Positions 1 through 7,334 of a stretch of DNA of 57,476 nt are shown one piece after another. The translations under genes were made by a program, and so were the position numbers. Below the pieces are notes generated by a model. The model made no database searches. It saw nothing but the letters and a program-made list of their open reading frames with translations, and was not told where the DNA came from. How positions within the stretch are numbered: the first letter of the stretch is position 1; every line of letters starts with the position of its first letter. The DNA comes from Actinophytocola sp. GTDB taxonomy: Bacteria > Actinomycetota > Actinomycetes > Mycobacteriales > Pseudonocardiaceae. The stretch lies in assembly GCA_009377475.1 (NCBI GenBank), contig WHTY01000021.1:1-57476 (forward strand), given 5' to 3'.

Positions 1-1
1 A

Positions 2-121
2 AGCTACCCCCGCGTCGTCAAACGAAGGCAAGTGGGCAAGAAACTCACCAAGCAAGCCCACCACCAGGAAACCAAATACACGAGGCCAGCAAAGATCGAA
101 CTCACGCGCCAAGCCGCTTAA
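2..121 (+). pseudogene. C-terminal fragment of an IS4-family transposase (continues left of the window)
   Basis: Reading from base 2 gives 39 residues ending in TAA at 119-121. It opens with SYPRVVKRR, which matches the conserved C-terminal SYPRVVKR segment of IS4-type DDE transposases, and continues as a basic tail. The gene enters from the left edge, so I cannot tell whether the full copy is intact or a remnant. The catalytic DDE residues lie outside the window. An IS end inverted repeat is expected shortly downstream (122-225), but without the other end I cannot define it. Confidence 0.6.
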
Positions 122-225
122 GTAAGCGGCATTGGGCTGGATCCCACCCGCCAGCCACGGCGATTCACCGCACCCCACACCGAACCCCTCGGCTAACACC
201 GAGGCCGAGCCACAACCACACACCC

Positions 226-266
226 GCTATCACCGACCGACGGAAAACCCGTCGGACGGTGATAGC
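226..266. terminator. Strong bidirectional hairpin between transposase fragment and symporter gene
   Basis: GCTATCACCG at 226-235 pairs with CGGTGATAGC at 257-266. After one mismatch the stem continues with CCGACGG against CCGTCGG around a short A-rich loop. The hairpin sits 30 bp beyond the stop of the minus-strand symporter gene and 105 bp beyond the transposase stop, so it can terminate both. A smaller hairpin (CCTCGG/CCGAGG, 187-204) lies next to it. Confidence 0.7.
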
Positions 267-296
267 TGCGCGCTGTACGGCATGTCCTGGTCAGGA

Positions 297-1820
297 TCAC
301 CCTGACGACGCTGCGCCGGGTCCGGCGAGTTCGGACTGCTCGCCGCCAGCCCGGATCTCGGTGCCGACGTCGAGCTCCGCCCGTTCGGCCGCGAGCCGCC
401 GCAGCGCCTCGTCCCTGGTGACGGCGGTGCGCGGGGTGGCGAGACTGACCAGCACGCCGGCCACGATTGCCGCGACCAGCGACGGGATCACCGGGTTGCC
501 CCAGAACTCCGTCAGTGACTCGCTCATGTTGACCGTAGTGGCCACTGCGGCGCCACCTGCGATGGCTGCTACCGCGCCCTGCCAGGTCGCGCGGTGCCAG
601 AACTTGCCGAGGATGGCGGCGACAAGCAGCCCGGTCAGCACGGTGGAGATCATCAGCGTGATGTAGTCGATGATCGTGTCGGCGACCAGCGCACCGCCCA
701 GCGCCAGCGCCAGCACAACGGCCAGTGCGACCCGCGAGTAGCGAACCATGTACTCCGCCTGTGGCAGCCTGCCGGTGACCAGGTGCACGACGTCGCGCAG
801 CAGGATCGTTACGGCGGTGATGGCGTCGGAGTCGCCGGAGGACATCGTCGCCGACAGCCCCGCGATGAGCAGGAACGCGCCGAGCCAGAGCGGGAACACC
901 GTGGTCGCCAGGTACGGGAACGCCATGTCGGGGTTGTCCAGCCCGGGTTGCATGCTCCTGGTCGCGAGACCGGCGATAGCCGGCGTGATCGCGAACACCG
1001 CGAAAAGTACCCCGACCAGCGCGAAACTGCGTTTGACGGTGGCGGTGTCGCGGGCGGAGTAGATCCGCTGCCGGTAGGACGGCGTCGCGAGCACGCCGAC
1101 CGCGATGACGAGCGCCAGCGATACCGCGGGGAGCGGGCCGAGGGCGTCGACGCCGAGGAACGACGTCGCCTCGGCCGGCACCGATTCGCCGAAGCCGTCG
1201 GTGCCGCCGATCTTCACGAGGGCGAGCACCGCGAGCAGGGTGAAGCCAAGGAACAGGATGGTGCCCTGCACCGCGTCGGTGATCACCACCGCGAGATAGC
1301 CGCCGATGATGGTGTAGAGCCCGAAGCCGAGCGCCACGACGATCTTGGCGGTGGTGGGGTCCATCCCGGTCAGGTACGAGAGATACAGCGACCCGCCGAG
1401 GATGTGCGCGCCGAGCCAGCCGATCTCGGCGACGAACAGCACCACCGCCACAAGTCCTTTGATGGCTTTGTTCGCGCCGTAGTAGAAGCTCATCTCCTCG
1501 GCGAACGTCATGAAGCCGTACTTGCGGACGTCGGCGAACAGCCACAGCAGGCAGAACACACCCAGCGCGCCGCCGATGCCGTACAACGCCCCGGCCCAGC
1601 CGTTCTCGTAGGCGAATCCGACCGCGCCGAGGCTGGAGCCGGTGCCGACCAGCGTGGCGAGCGTTGTCCCGGTGAGCAAGGGCGTGCTGAGCCGCCTGCC
1701 TGCCAGCAGGAAGTCCTCGCCGGTGCGGTTGCGGCGCGCCACCCACACCCCGAGGCCGAGCATCACCACCAGCGCGCCGAGGAACGCCAGCAGGTAGGTC
1801 AGGTCGGATGCGGCGTTCAT
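297..1820 (-). CDS. Sodium:solute symporter (SSS family) of the amino-sugar-acid/D-amino-acid locus
   Basis: A 507-residue integral membrane protein with about 13 hydrophobic segments, the usual size for the SSS (SLC5) family. The N-terminal WVARRNRTGEDFLLAGR stretch is typical of the family's first loop, and helices rich in Gly and small residues follow. It probably imports the substrate of the surrounding catabolic genes with sodium. The start is the ATG at 1820: an AGGAGG-like site lies just upstream, and the ATG overlaps the ridA stop as ATGA. It is the last gene of the minus-strand operon deacetylase - DSD-like enzyme - RidA - symporter. Much longer upstream reading is possible in this frame but runs antisense through ridA. 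The substrate is inferred from context only. Confidence 0.85.
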   Translation of the reverse strand: MNAASDLTYLLAFLGALVVMLGLGVWVARRNRTGEDFLLAGRRLSTPLLTGTTLATLVGTGSSLGAVGFAYENGWAGALYGIGGALGVFCLLWLFADVRKYGFMTFAEEMSFYYGANKAIKGLVAVVLFVAEIGWLGAHILGGSLYLSYLTGMDPTTAKIVVALGFGLYTIIGGYLAVVITDAVQGTILFLGFTLLAVLALVKIGGTDGFGESVPAEATSFLGVDALGPLPAVSLALVIAVGVLATPSYRQRIYSARDTATVKRSFALVGVLFAVFAITPAIAGLATRSMQPGLDNPDMAFPYLATTVFPLWLGAFLLIAGLSATMSSGDSDAITAVTILLRDVVHLVTGRLPQAEYMVRYSRVALAVVLALALGGALVADTIIDYITLMISTVLTGLLVAAILGKFWHRATWQGAVAAIAGGAAVATTVNMSESLTEFWGNPVIPSLVAAIVAGVLVSLATPRTAVTRDEALRRLAAERAELDVGTEIRAGGEQSELAGPGAASSG

Positions 1821-2203
1821 GCTTGGCCTCCTGGCCGGTACAGCACGGCGTCGACCTCGATGTCGAAGCCAGGCAGGTTCGCCTGCAGCGTGGTCCGCGC
1901 CGGCGGCTCGTCGCCGAAGTACTCGGCGAACAGCTCGTTCATCACGGCGAAGTCGTCGAGGTCGCGCAGGTACACGCCGACTCGCACGGCGTCGGCCAGC
2001 GACGCACCTGCTGCCTTGGCCACGGCGGCGAGGTTGTCGAAGGTCGCCCGCGCCTGCTCGTCGAACGAGCCCTGCACCCGGCTCCCGTCCGGCCGGGCCG
2101 GGATAGCGCCCGCGAGATAGACGAAATCGCCTGCGACGACGGCCTGCGAATAGGGGCCGCCGGGCGGCCCGGCGTTCTGCGTGCTGATGAGGTGCTTGGC
2201 CAT
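1817..2203 (-). CDS. RidA family enamine/imine deaminase
   Basis: A 128-residue protein, the standard length for RidA (YjgF/YER057c/UK114). It opens MAKHLISTQNAGPPGGPYSQAV, has FVYLAGAIP, and the C-terminal part carries the PPARTTLQANLP segment that contains the family arginine binding the carboxylate of 2-imino acids. RidA proteins hydrolyse reactive enamines and imines released by PLP enzymes such as serine/threonine dehydratases. Its place directly after a DSD-like PLP enzyme therefore suggests it completes the deamination of that enzyme's product. The start is the ATG at 2203; a more distal in-frame start would run into the previous gene. It overlaps the symporter gene by 4 bp (ATGA). Confidence 0.88.
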   Translation of the reverse strand: MAKHLISTQNAGPPGGPYSQAVVAGDFVYLAGAIPARPDGSRVQGSFDEQARATFDNLAAVAKAAGASLADAVRVGVYLRDLDDFAVMNELFAEYFGDEPPARTTLQANLPGFDIEVDAVLYRPGGQA

Positions 2204-2235
2204 GAGGGAACCCTTTCTCTCGTGGGAACGGCGTG

Positions 2236-3525
2236 TCAGAAGACGGTGCGGATCGCGTCGATGACGCGGTCGTGCTCGTCGAGCACGGGGATGAGCTGCC
2301 ACTTGTCGAACACGGTGCAGGGATGCGACAGCCCGAGTTCGACGACGTCGCCGACCCGCAGCAGTCCCGGTTCGGTGTCGCAGAAGCCGTGGTGGTCATT
2401 GAGCTCGATGACACGGGCCTGTCCGTCGACGGGGATGCGCCCGCCGTCGCGATGCACCGCGCGCACCACCGGCAGGTCGATGTCGAACGACACGTCCCGC
2501 TTGCCGACGCCGAGCAGTGCCCTGCCCGGCTCGGGAACCGACAGCACCCGGGCGTAGCAGGACAGCGCGGGCAGCAGCGGGTCGGGGTCGGCGCCGCTGC
2601 GCAACGGCGAGCTGCGCTCGTAGGACAGGTCGTCATGAGTGAGGTAGCAGCCGGAGCGGATGACTCGCCGCACCGGCCTTGACAGCGCCGGGATGGTGGC
2701 GAAAGCCTCGGCCACCAGGTCGGGGTAGCCGCTACCGCCTGCGGTCACGACGATCTCCTCGGCCTCCTCGGCGCCATCGAACACGCCCCGCGCATCGGCA
2801 CTGTTGAGCAGCTCGACGAGCCGGCTGAGCCAAGCACGTGCGTTTTCGATGGCCTCGTCGTCGCGCCGCTGCGGCAGCACGCCCTCGTAGCCCTCGATGC
2901 CCGCCAGCCGGAGCTGGCTGCTGCGCGCGACCCGTTCGGCGAGGTCAAGCGCCTCGGCGGTGTCGCGGATACCGGTGCGCCGCCCCGGCACACCGAGCTC
3001 GATCAGCACCGGCATCGGCCGCGGGGCCGACGCCAGGTAGCGTTCCATGACGTCGACGACGTCGTGAGAGTCCACAAGCGACAGTGGCTCGAATCCGGGA
3101 TCGGCAAGGGCGTCCGACAGCCACGCGAGCTGTCCCGGCTCGACGACCTCGTTGGCGATGAGCACCCTCGGCACGCCGTTGTCCCGCATGATCCTCGCCT
3201 GTGCCACGGTGGCGGCGGTGATCGCCCACGCGCCGCGCTCGAGTTGGGCGGACCAGAGCTGTGGCGCCATCGTGGTCTTGCCGTGTGGCGCGAGGTCGAC
3301 GTCGTGCTCGCGACACCAACGCGCGAAGCGGTCGAGATTGTGCGTCAGCGCGCGCTCCCGCAGCACGACGACAGGCAGCCACAGGTCGTCAAGTCGCCAC
3401 CCTGCGGCCTTGACCCTGGCCGGGCTGGTAAGGCTTTCCGGCAGGCTGCGGGCGGATACGGGTTCGGTGTCGATGGCGGTGATCCGGTCGGCGGGAAGTC
3501 CGTCCGATGTGGCTGGCAGGTTCAT
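2236..3525 (-). CDS. D-serine dehydratase / D-threonine aldolase-like PLP enzyme (alanine racemase fold)
   Basis: A 429-residue fold-type III PLP enzyme. The N-terminal alanine-racemase barrel has LAPHGKTTMAP with the Schiff-base lysine at about K83. The C-terminal domain ends with LNDHHGFCD and SHPC (about H401 and C403), the His-x-Cys pair that binds zinc in eukaryotic-type D-serine dehydratases. Relatives eliminate the beta-hydroxyl of D-serine or D-threonine or cleave D-threonine. In this operon, with RidA downstream, a deacetylase upstream and KDG-type kinase and KDPG aldolase opposite, I infer a dehydratase acting on a beta-hydroxy D-amino acid, possibly D-glucosaminate. The start is the ATG at 3525, with GAGGAG upstream and ATGA overlap with the deacetylase stop. 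The family is clear; the substrate is inference. Confidence 0.8.
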   Translation of the reverse strand: MNLPATSDGLPADRITAIDTEPVSARSLPESLTSPARVKAAGWRLDDLWLPVVVLRERALTHNLDRFARWCREHDVDLAPHGKTTMAPQLWSAQLERGAWAITAATVAQARIMRDNGVPRVLIANEVVEPGQLAWLSDALADPGFEPLSLVDSHDVVDVMERYLASAPRPMPVLIELGVPGRRTGIRDTAEALDLAERVARSSQLRLAGIEGYEGVLPQRRDDEAIENARAWLSRLVELLNSADARGVFDGAEEAEEIVVTAGGSGYPDLVAEAFATIPALSRPVRRVIRSGCYLTHDDLSYERSSPLRSGADPDPLLPALSCYARVLSVPEPGRALLGVGKRDVSFDIDLPVVRAVHRDGGRIPVDGQARVIELNDHHGFCDTEPGLLRVGDVVELGLSHPCTVFDKWQLIPVLDEHDRVIDAIRTVF

Positions 3526-4784
3526 GTGCTTGCTCCTCGGGGGAACGGTTCGGCGAAGTCTGCTGGCCTGCTCAGCCTTGGCGCCGCCGCGCCACGCGTC
3601 TCGGCGCGGCGGGCTTCCTCGGCGTTGTGCTGAGCGTCGCTGAGCGGAACCCACGGTGGCGGCGGTTCCGCCGCCACCGGCGGCAACAGCCGACCGGCAA
3701 CGTAGGTGGCGGTGTTAGCGAGCCGCAGCGGCGAGGTGCGCACCCCGCCGTGCACGTCGAGCACGCCGAAACCGCCCTCCTCGGCGGCGAAAACCGCGAT
3801 GTCGGCCTGCGCGCCGACCGCGAGCGTTCCCGCGTCGACACCCACCGCACGGGCGGGCCGCACGGTAGCCGCCTCGACGACCTCGGGAAGGCTCCAACCG
3901 GCGGCAAGCAGCTTGGTCATCACCGTTGGTAGGTCGAAGGCAGGCCCGTGCACGGAGCGGGCGTGCAGGTCGCTGGAGATGATCGGCCGGACGCCCTCGG
4001 CCAGCTCGACGTCGAGCACCTCGAAGTCGAACGCACCGGAGCCGTGGCCGAGGTCGAACACCACCCCGGCGTCCAGCGCGCGGCGCATGGCGTCGGTGAG
4101 CGTGCCGTCCGAGACCAGGTCGGTCGGCGCACCCGAGGCGCAGTGGGTGAGGATGTCACCCTCGCCGAGCAGGCCGAGGATGTCCGCGACGTGCGGCGGT
4201 CCGTAACCGACGTGCACCATCAGCGGCCGGGACAGCCGCCGCGCCAGCTCGACCGCGCGGCGCAGCGGCTCCAGTCCGTTCGGGCCGACCGTGTTCTTGT
4301 CGATGCGCGCCTTGACTCCGACGACGAAGTCGCCGAGCCGGGCGGCGACGCCGGCCGCGGTGTCGACGTCGAGATGGCCGAGCACGTGGTGCTCCCCGGT
4401 CTCGGCGACCAGGCCAAGCCCGGAGATGTTGATCAGCGCCGTGACCCGGGCAGCCGATGTCTTGGCCACGTAACGATGCAGGCCGTCGATGCTGTACGCG
4501 CCAGCCGATCCGGCGTCGACCCAGGTGGTGACGCCGGTGCGCCAGGCGACCGCGTCCGGGTCGATTCCCCAGAAGCCACCGCCGTGCCACACGTGCGTGT
4601 GCATGTCGACCAGTCCCGGCGTCACGAGGGAGCCGGCCGCCTCGACCACCTGGGCGGCACGCTGCGGCGGCAGGCCAGGCGCGACGGCGGCGAGGCGTCC
4701 CGCGCGCACCGCGACGTCGGCTGGCCCGTCGTGGCCGGATGCGGGGTCGACGACCCGGCCACCGCGCAGCAGGAGGTCCCACAT
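3522..4784 (-). CDS. Amidohydrolase/deacetylase family metallohydrolase (EF_0837/Atu3266-like)
   Basis: A 420-residue amidohydrolase-superfamily protein. Visible metal ligands are HTH at H62/H64, a probable carboxylated lysine in VGVKARID (K158), H191 in VHVGYG, H214 in THCASG and D272 in SSDLH. The overall sequence resembles the amidohydrolase/deacetylase group that includes EF_0837 and Atu3266, the latter reported to deacetylate N-acetyl-D-amino esters and acetyl-(R)-mandelate. It is the first gene of the minus-strand operon, so it likely removes an acyl group from an N-acyl D-amino (sugar) acid before the PLP enzyme acts. The start is the ATG at 4784, preceded by AAGGAGCTGGTGGCC. An in-frame upstream extension to 4841 would run into the operator region and has no good ribosome site. 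Confidence 0.8.
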   Translation of the reverse strand: MWDLLLRGGRVVDPASGHDGPADVAVRAGRLAAVAPGLPPQRAAQVVEAAGSLVTPGLVDMHTHVWHGGGFWGIDPDAVAWRTGVTTWVDAGSAGAYSIDGLHRYVAKTSAARVTALINISGLGLVAETGEHHVLGHLDVDTAAGVAARLGDFVVGVKARIDKNTVGPNGLEPLRRAVELARRLSRPLMVHVGYGPPHVADILGLLGEGDILTHCASGAPTDLVSDGTLTDAMRRALDAGVVFDLGHGSGAFDFEVLDVELAEGVRPIISSDLHARSVHGPAFDLPTVMTKLLAAGWSLPEVVEAATVRPARAVGVDAGTLAVGAQADIAVFAAEEGGFGVLDVHGGVRTSPLRLANTATYVAGRLLPPVAAEPPPPWVPLSDAQHNAEEARRAETRGAAAPRLSRPADFAEPFPRGAST

Positions 4785-4821
4785 GGCCACCAGCTCCTTG
4801 TTGATCCTCGAGTGCTGATCT

Positions 4822-4860
4822 TGCTGCGCAATATGCAGCACTGTTGCGTATGTGTCAGCA
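4822..4860. promoter_or_regulatory. Two tandem 19-bp operator-like repeats in the divergent promoter region
   Basis: TGCTGCGCAATATGCAGCA (4822-4840) is an inverted repeat with TGCTGC/GCAGCA arms. One base later TGTTGCGTATGTGTCAGCA (4842-4860) repeats it at 13 of 19 positions (TGYTGCGYA then CAGCA). The two copies are 20 bp apart, about two helical turns, and lie between the divergent deacetylase and kinase genes. The IclR protein encoded at 5886 is the obvious candidate to bind here; that link is inferred. Confidence 0.55.
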
Positions 4861-4924
4861 AGGTGTGTAGCATCCGGCGAAGCGAGACGTCAAGGTCCGG
4901 CGTCGGGCCGATCAGGAGGTGTGG

Positions 4925-5872
4925 GTGAGCACGGAACGCGACAACGCGATGGACGCGGTGGACGTGGTGTGCGTCGGCGAGACGATGGCGCTACTCATTC
5001 CTGACCCGCCAGTTTCCGGTGCCGACGCTGCGACGTTCCGCCGTGACATCGGCGGCGCGGAGTCCAATGTGGCCATTCATCTCGCGCGGGCGGGACATCG
5101 GGTGAGCTGGCACGGCGTGCTCGGCGACGACGGCTTCGGCGAGTACATCGCGCACCGGCTCGCGGCGGAAGGCGTCGCGGTCGACAGTAGGACCGACCCG
5201 ACCCGGGCGACCGGCCTCTATCTCAAGGAACTCCGCCCACAGGGCACCCAGGTGCGCTACTACCGGGCAGGCTCGGCCGGGTCGACGCTGACCGAGACGG
5301 ACGCGCCCGCAATCTGGCGACATCGGCCACGGCTGGTGCACACCACCGGTATCACCGCCGCGCTCTCCGACTCCGCCAGTGGGCTGGTCACCGCGTTGCT
5401 CGAACGGCAAGGGATGCTACGCAGTTTCGACGTCAACTACCGGCGGGCATTGCACGACCACACCAGCCCGAGCCTGCTACTCAGCCTCGCACAGCGGGCG
5501 GACGTGGTGTTCTGCGGCCTCGACGAGGCGCACGCGCTGTGGGCCGCGGAGACCGTCGGCGACGTCCGGTCGCTGCTGCCGCGACCCGATGTACTGGTCG
5601 TGAAGCAGGGCGCGCAGGGAGCGACGGCGTTCCGCGGCGATCGGTCGTGGCACCAGCCCGCGCCCGAGGTGAACGTCGTCGAGGCGGTCGGTGCCGGCGA
5701 CGCGTTCGCGGCCGGGTTCCTGCACGGCGTGCTCACCGGGGCGGCTATCGCCGACTGCCTCGCCGAGGCGTCCCGGCTGGCCGGCGCCACGCTGGGCACT
5801 GTTGGAGACATCCCCGCACCGCTGGCATCCGACATCACCCACTCGTGCCACGATCGGGCGCGAGCCACCTGA
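4925..5872 (+). CDS. PfkB-family sugar kinase, probably 2-keto-3-deoxygluconate kinase
   Basis: A 315-residue ribokinase/PfkB kinase. Near the N-terminus it has the GGAESNVA signature, as in 2-dehydro-3-deoxygluconokinases. YLKEL and RYYRAGSAGS fit KdgK-type substrate binding. The C-terminal signature VGAGDAFAAGF contains the catalytic Asp. It would phosphorylate 2-keto-3-deoxygluconate to KDPG, which the aldolase encoded two genes downstream can split. I choose the GTG at 4925, six bases after AGGAGG (4914-4919); the GTG at 4919 overlaps that site. A later ATG at 4949 (MDAVDVV) is a weaker alternative. It is the first gene of the plus arm, divergent from the deacetylase operon. The close KdgK match is by eye; other 2-keto-3-deoxy sugar acids remain possible. 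Confidence 0.82.
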   Translation: MSTERDNAMDAVDVVCVGETMALLIPDPPVSGADAATFRRDIGGAESNVAIHLARAGHRVSWHGVLGDDGFGEYIAHRLAAEGVAVDSRTDPTRATGLYLKELRPQGTQVRYYRAGSAGSTLTETDAPAIWRHRPRLVHTTGITAALSDSASGLVTALLERQGMLRSFDVNYRRALHDHTSPSLLLSLAQRADVVFCGLDEAHALWAAETVGDVRSLLPRPDVLVVKQGAQGATAFRGDRSWHQPAPEVNVVEAVGAGDAFAAGFLHGVLTGAAIADCLAEASRLAGATLGTVGDIPAPLASDITHSCHDRARAT

Positions 5873-5885
5873 AGGAGGAGACCGC

Positions 5886-6632
5886 GTGTCCGGCAGCGTC
5901 GAACGAGCCCTGCACATCCTGGTGGAGTTGGCCGACGGCCCGGCGAGCATCAGCGAGCTCGGGCGGCGGCTCGACGTCCACCGCACGACGTCGCTGCGGC
6001 TGTTGCGTGCCCTCGAGGAGGAGCGGTTCGTCCGCCGCACCGAGGACGGCCACTACCGGCTGGGGCCACGGATGGCGATGCTCGCGCACACGGCGCTCGA
6101 AGAACTAGACGTGCGTACCGCCGCAGCGGGGCACCTGCGCGCACTGGGCGACAAGCATGGCCACACCGTGCACCTCGCCACCATCGAGGGCCGCAGCGTG
6201 ATCTACCTCGACAAGGTGGACTCACGGCACGCCATCCGGATGTACTCCCGGGTCGGGGCGACCGCACCGTTGCACGCGACCGGCGTCGGCAAGATCCTGC
6301 TTGCGTTCTCGCCCACAGACGAACGCGATCGGCTGCTCGGCGACCCGCCGTTCCAGCAGTGCACCCCCAACACCCGCACAACGCGGGAGGAGCTGGACCG
6401 CGACCTCGCGCTTGCGGTCGAGCAGGGCTGGACGGTCGACGACGCCGAGCACGAGGAATTCATCCACTGCATCGCGGCTCCGGTCTTCGACGCGTCCGGC
6501 ACCATCGCGGCCGCGGTGTCGATCTCCGTGCCGCGCATGGTGCTTGGCCACGATGAGCTGCTCGACATGGTTCCGGACCTGACCACCACCGCCGACGCCG
6601 TCAGTGAGGAGCTGGGATGGCTACGCCCGTGA
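5886..6632 (+). CDS. IclR-family transcriptional regulator
   Basis: A 248-residue protein with the two IclR domains. The N-terminal winged helix has SVERALHILVELADG and ISELGRRLDVHRTTSLRLLRALEEERFV. The C-terminal effector domain has the LHATGVGKILLAF segment and GWTVDDAEHEEFIHCIAAPVFD, where the family ligand pocket lies. The GTG at 5886 is preceded by GGAGGAG and follows the kinase stop by 13 bp. It probably controls both arms of the locus through the paired operators at 4822-4860, with a keto-deoxy sugar acid as a plausible effector. The 3' end overlaps the aldolase gene by 16 bp, so the two are likely translationally coupled. Confidence 0.88.
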   Translation: MSGSVERALHILVELADGPASISELGRRLDVHRTTSLRLLRALEEERFVRRTEDGHYRLGPRMAMLAHTALEELDVRTAAAGHLRALGDKHGHTVHLATIEGRSVIYLDKVDSRHAIRMYSRVGATAPLHATGVGKILLAFSPTDERDRLLGDPPFQQCTPNTRTTREELDRDLALAVEQGWTVDDAEHEEFIHCIAAPVFDASGTIAAAVSISVPRMVLGHDELLDMVPDLTTTADAVSEELGWLRP

Positions 6633-7237
6633 CAACCTGGGCCGACTTCTTCGTTGACGCGTTCCGCCGGGTTCCGCTGATGGTGATCCTGCGGGGGATG
6701 TCGCCGGACCACGCCGTGACAGCGGCGCGCACGGCGTGGCATGCCGGGGTCGGGCTGGTCGAGGTCACCATCGAGACCGAGGACGCGCTGCCCACACTGG
6801 CCGCCGTCGTCCGAGCCGCGCCCGACGGGGTGCCCGTCGGAGCAGGCACCGTCACCACGCCCGACCGGCTCGCCGCCGCCGTCGAAGTCGGTGCCCGCTT
6901 CGGCGTCGCCCCCGGCCTGGACGCCGACACCGTGCGAGCGGCGCGAGAACGCGACGTGCCGTTCCTGCCGGGGATCGCGACGCCGACCGAGGCGGGGCAG
7001 GCGCTCCGGCTGGGTGCCACCACGGTGAAGGTATTCCCCGCGGCGACGCTCGGTCCGTCGTGGGTGGGCGCCATCGCTGGCCCGTTCCCGGGACTGCGGA
7101 TGGTCGCCACCGGCGGCGTCACCGCTGCGACCGCGCCGGAGTACCTGCGCGCGGGCGCCATCGCGGTCGGCGTCGGCAGCTCCCTTGGCGCCGGAGCCGG
7201 GCTGGCGAACCTGGTCGAAGCCGCCCGCTCGCCGTAG
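6617..7237 (+). CDS. eda: KDPG/KHG aldolase (2-keto-3-deoxy-6-phosphogluconate aldolase)
   Basis: A 206-residue class I aldolase of the KDPG/KHG family. It shows the proton-shuttling glutamate in LVEVTIET (E49), GAGTV, and the Schiff-base lysine in TVKVFPAATLG (K138), followed by the GPFPGLRMVATGGV phosphate-binding turn. It cleaves KDPG to pyruvate and glyceraldehyde-3-phosphate, the last step expected for this locus. The ATG at 6617 lies inside the iclR coding end (16-bp overlap), behind the GAGGAGCTGGG segment that serves as the ribosome site. No further plus-strand gene follows; the next gene is convergent. Confidence 0.88.
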   Translation: MATPVTTWADFFVDAFRRVPLMVILRGMSPDHAVTAARTAWHAGVGLVEVTIETEDALPTLAAVVRAAPDGVPVGAGTVTTPDRLAAAVEVGARFGVAPGLDADTVRAARERDVPFLPGIATPTEAGQALRLGATTVKVFPAATLGPSWVGAIAGPFPGLRMVATGGVTAATAPEYLRAGAIAVGVGSSLGAGAGLANLVEAARSP

Positions 7238-7249
7238 CCCTGGCCCGCC

Positions 7250-7325
7250 GCCGTGTCCCACACGCAGAATGCCGTGTCCCCGCTCAGGCGGCCGAGTTCC
7301 GCACTCGCGACAGCGTCACACCCGT
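7250..7325. repeat. Array of ~21-nt degenerate intergenic phrases (locus 1)
   Basis: Three consecutive segments begin CCGTGTCCCACAC, GCCGTGTCCCCGC and CCGAGTTCCGCAC, each about 21 nt long. They follow the same pattern (CGWGTYCC plus a variable tail) seen at 9731, 24484, 43750 and 49805. The array fills the gap between the convergent aldolase and DUF6351 genes. Confidence 0.45.
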
Positions 7326-7334
7326 GCCAGCCGT

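Noticed and set aside
3522..4841. Longer deacetylase start at 4841
   Set aside because: The extra 19 residues would be encoded within the operator region, whereas the ATG at 4784 has a good ribosome site and begins the family's first strand.
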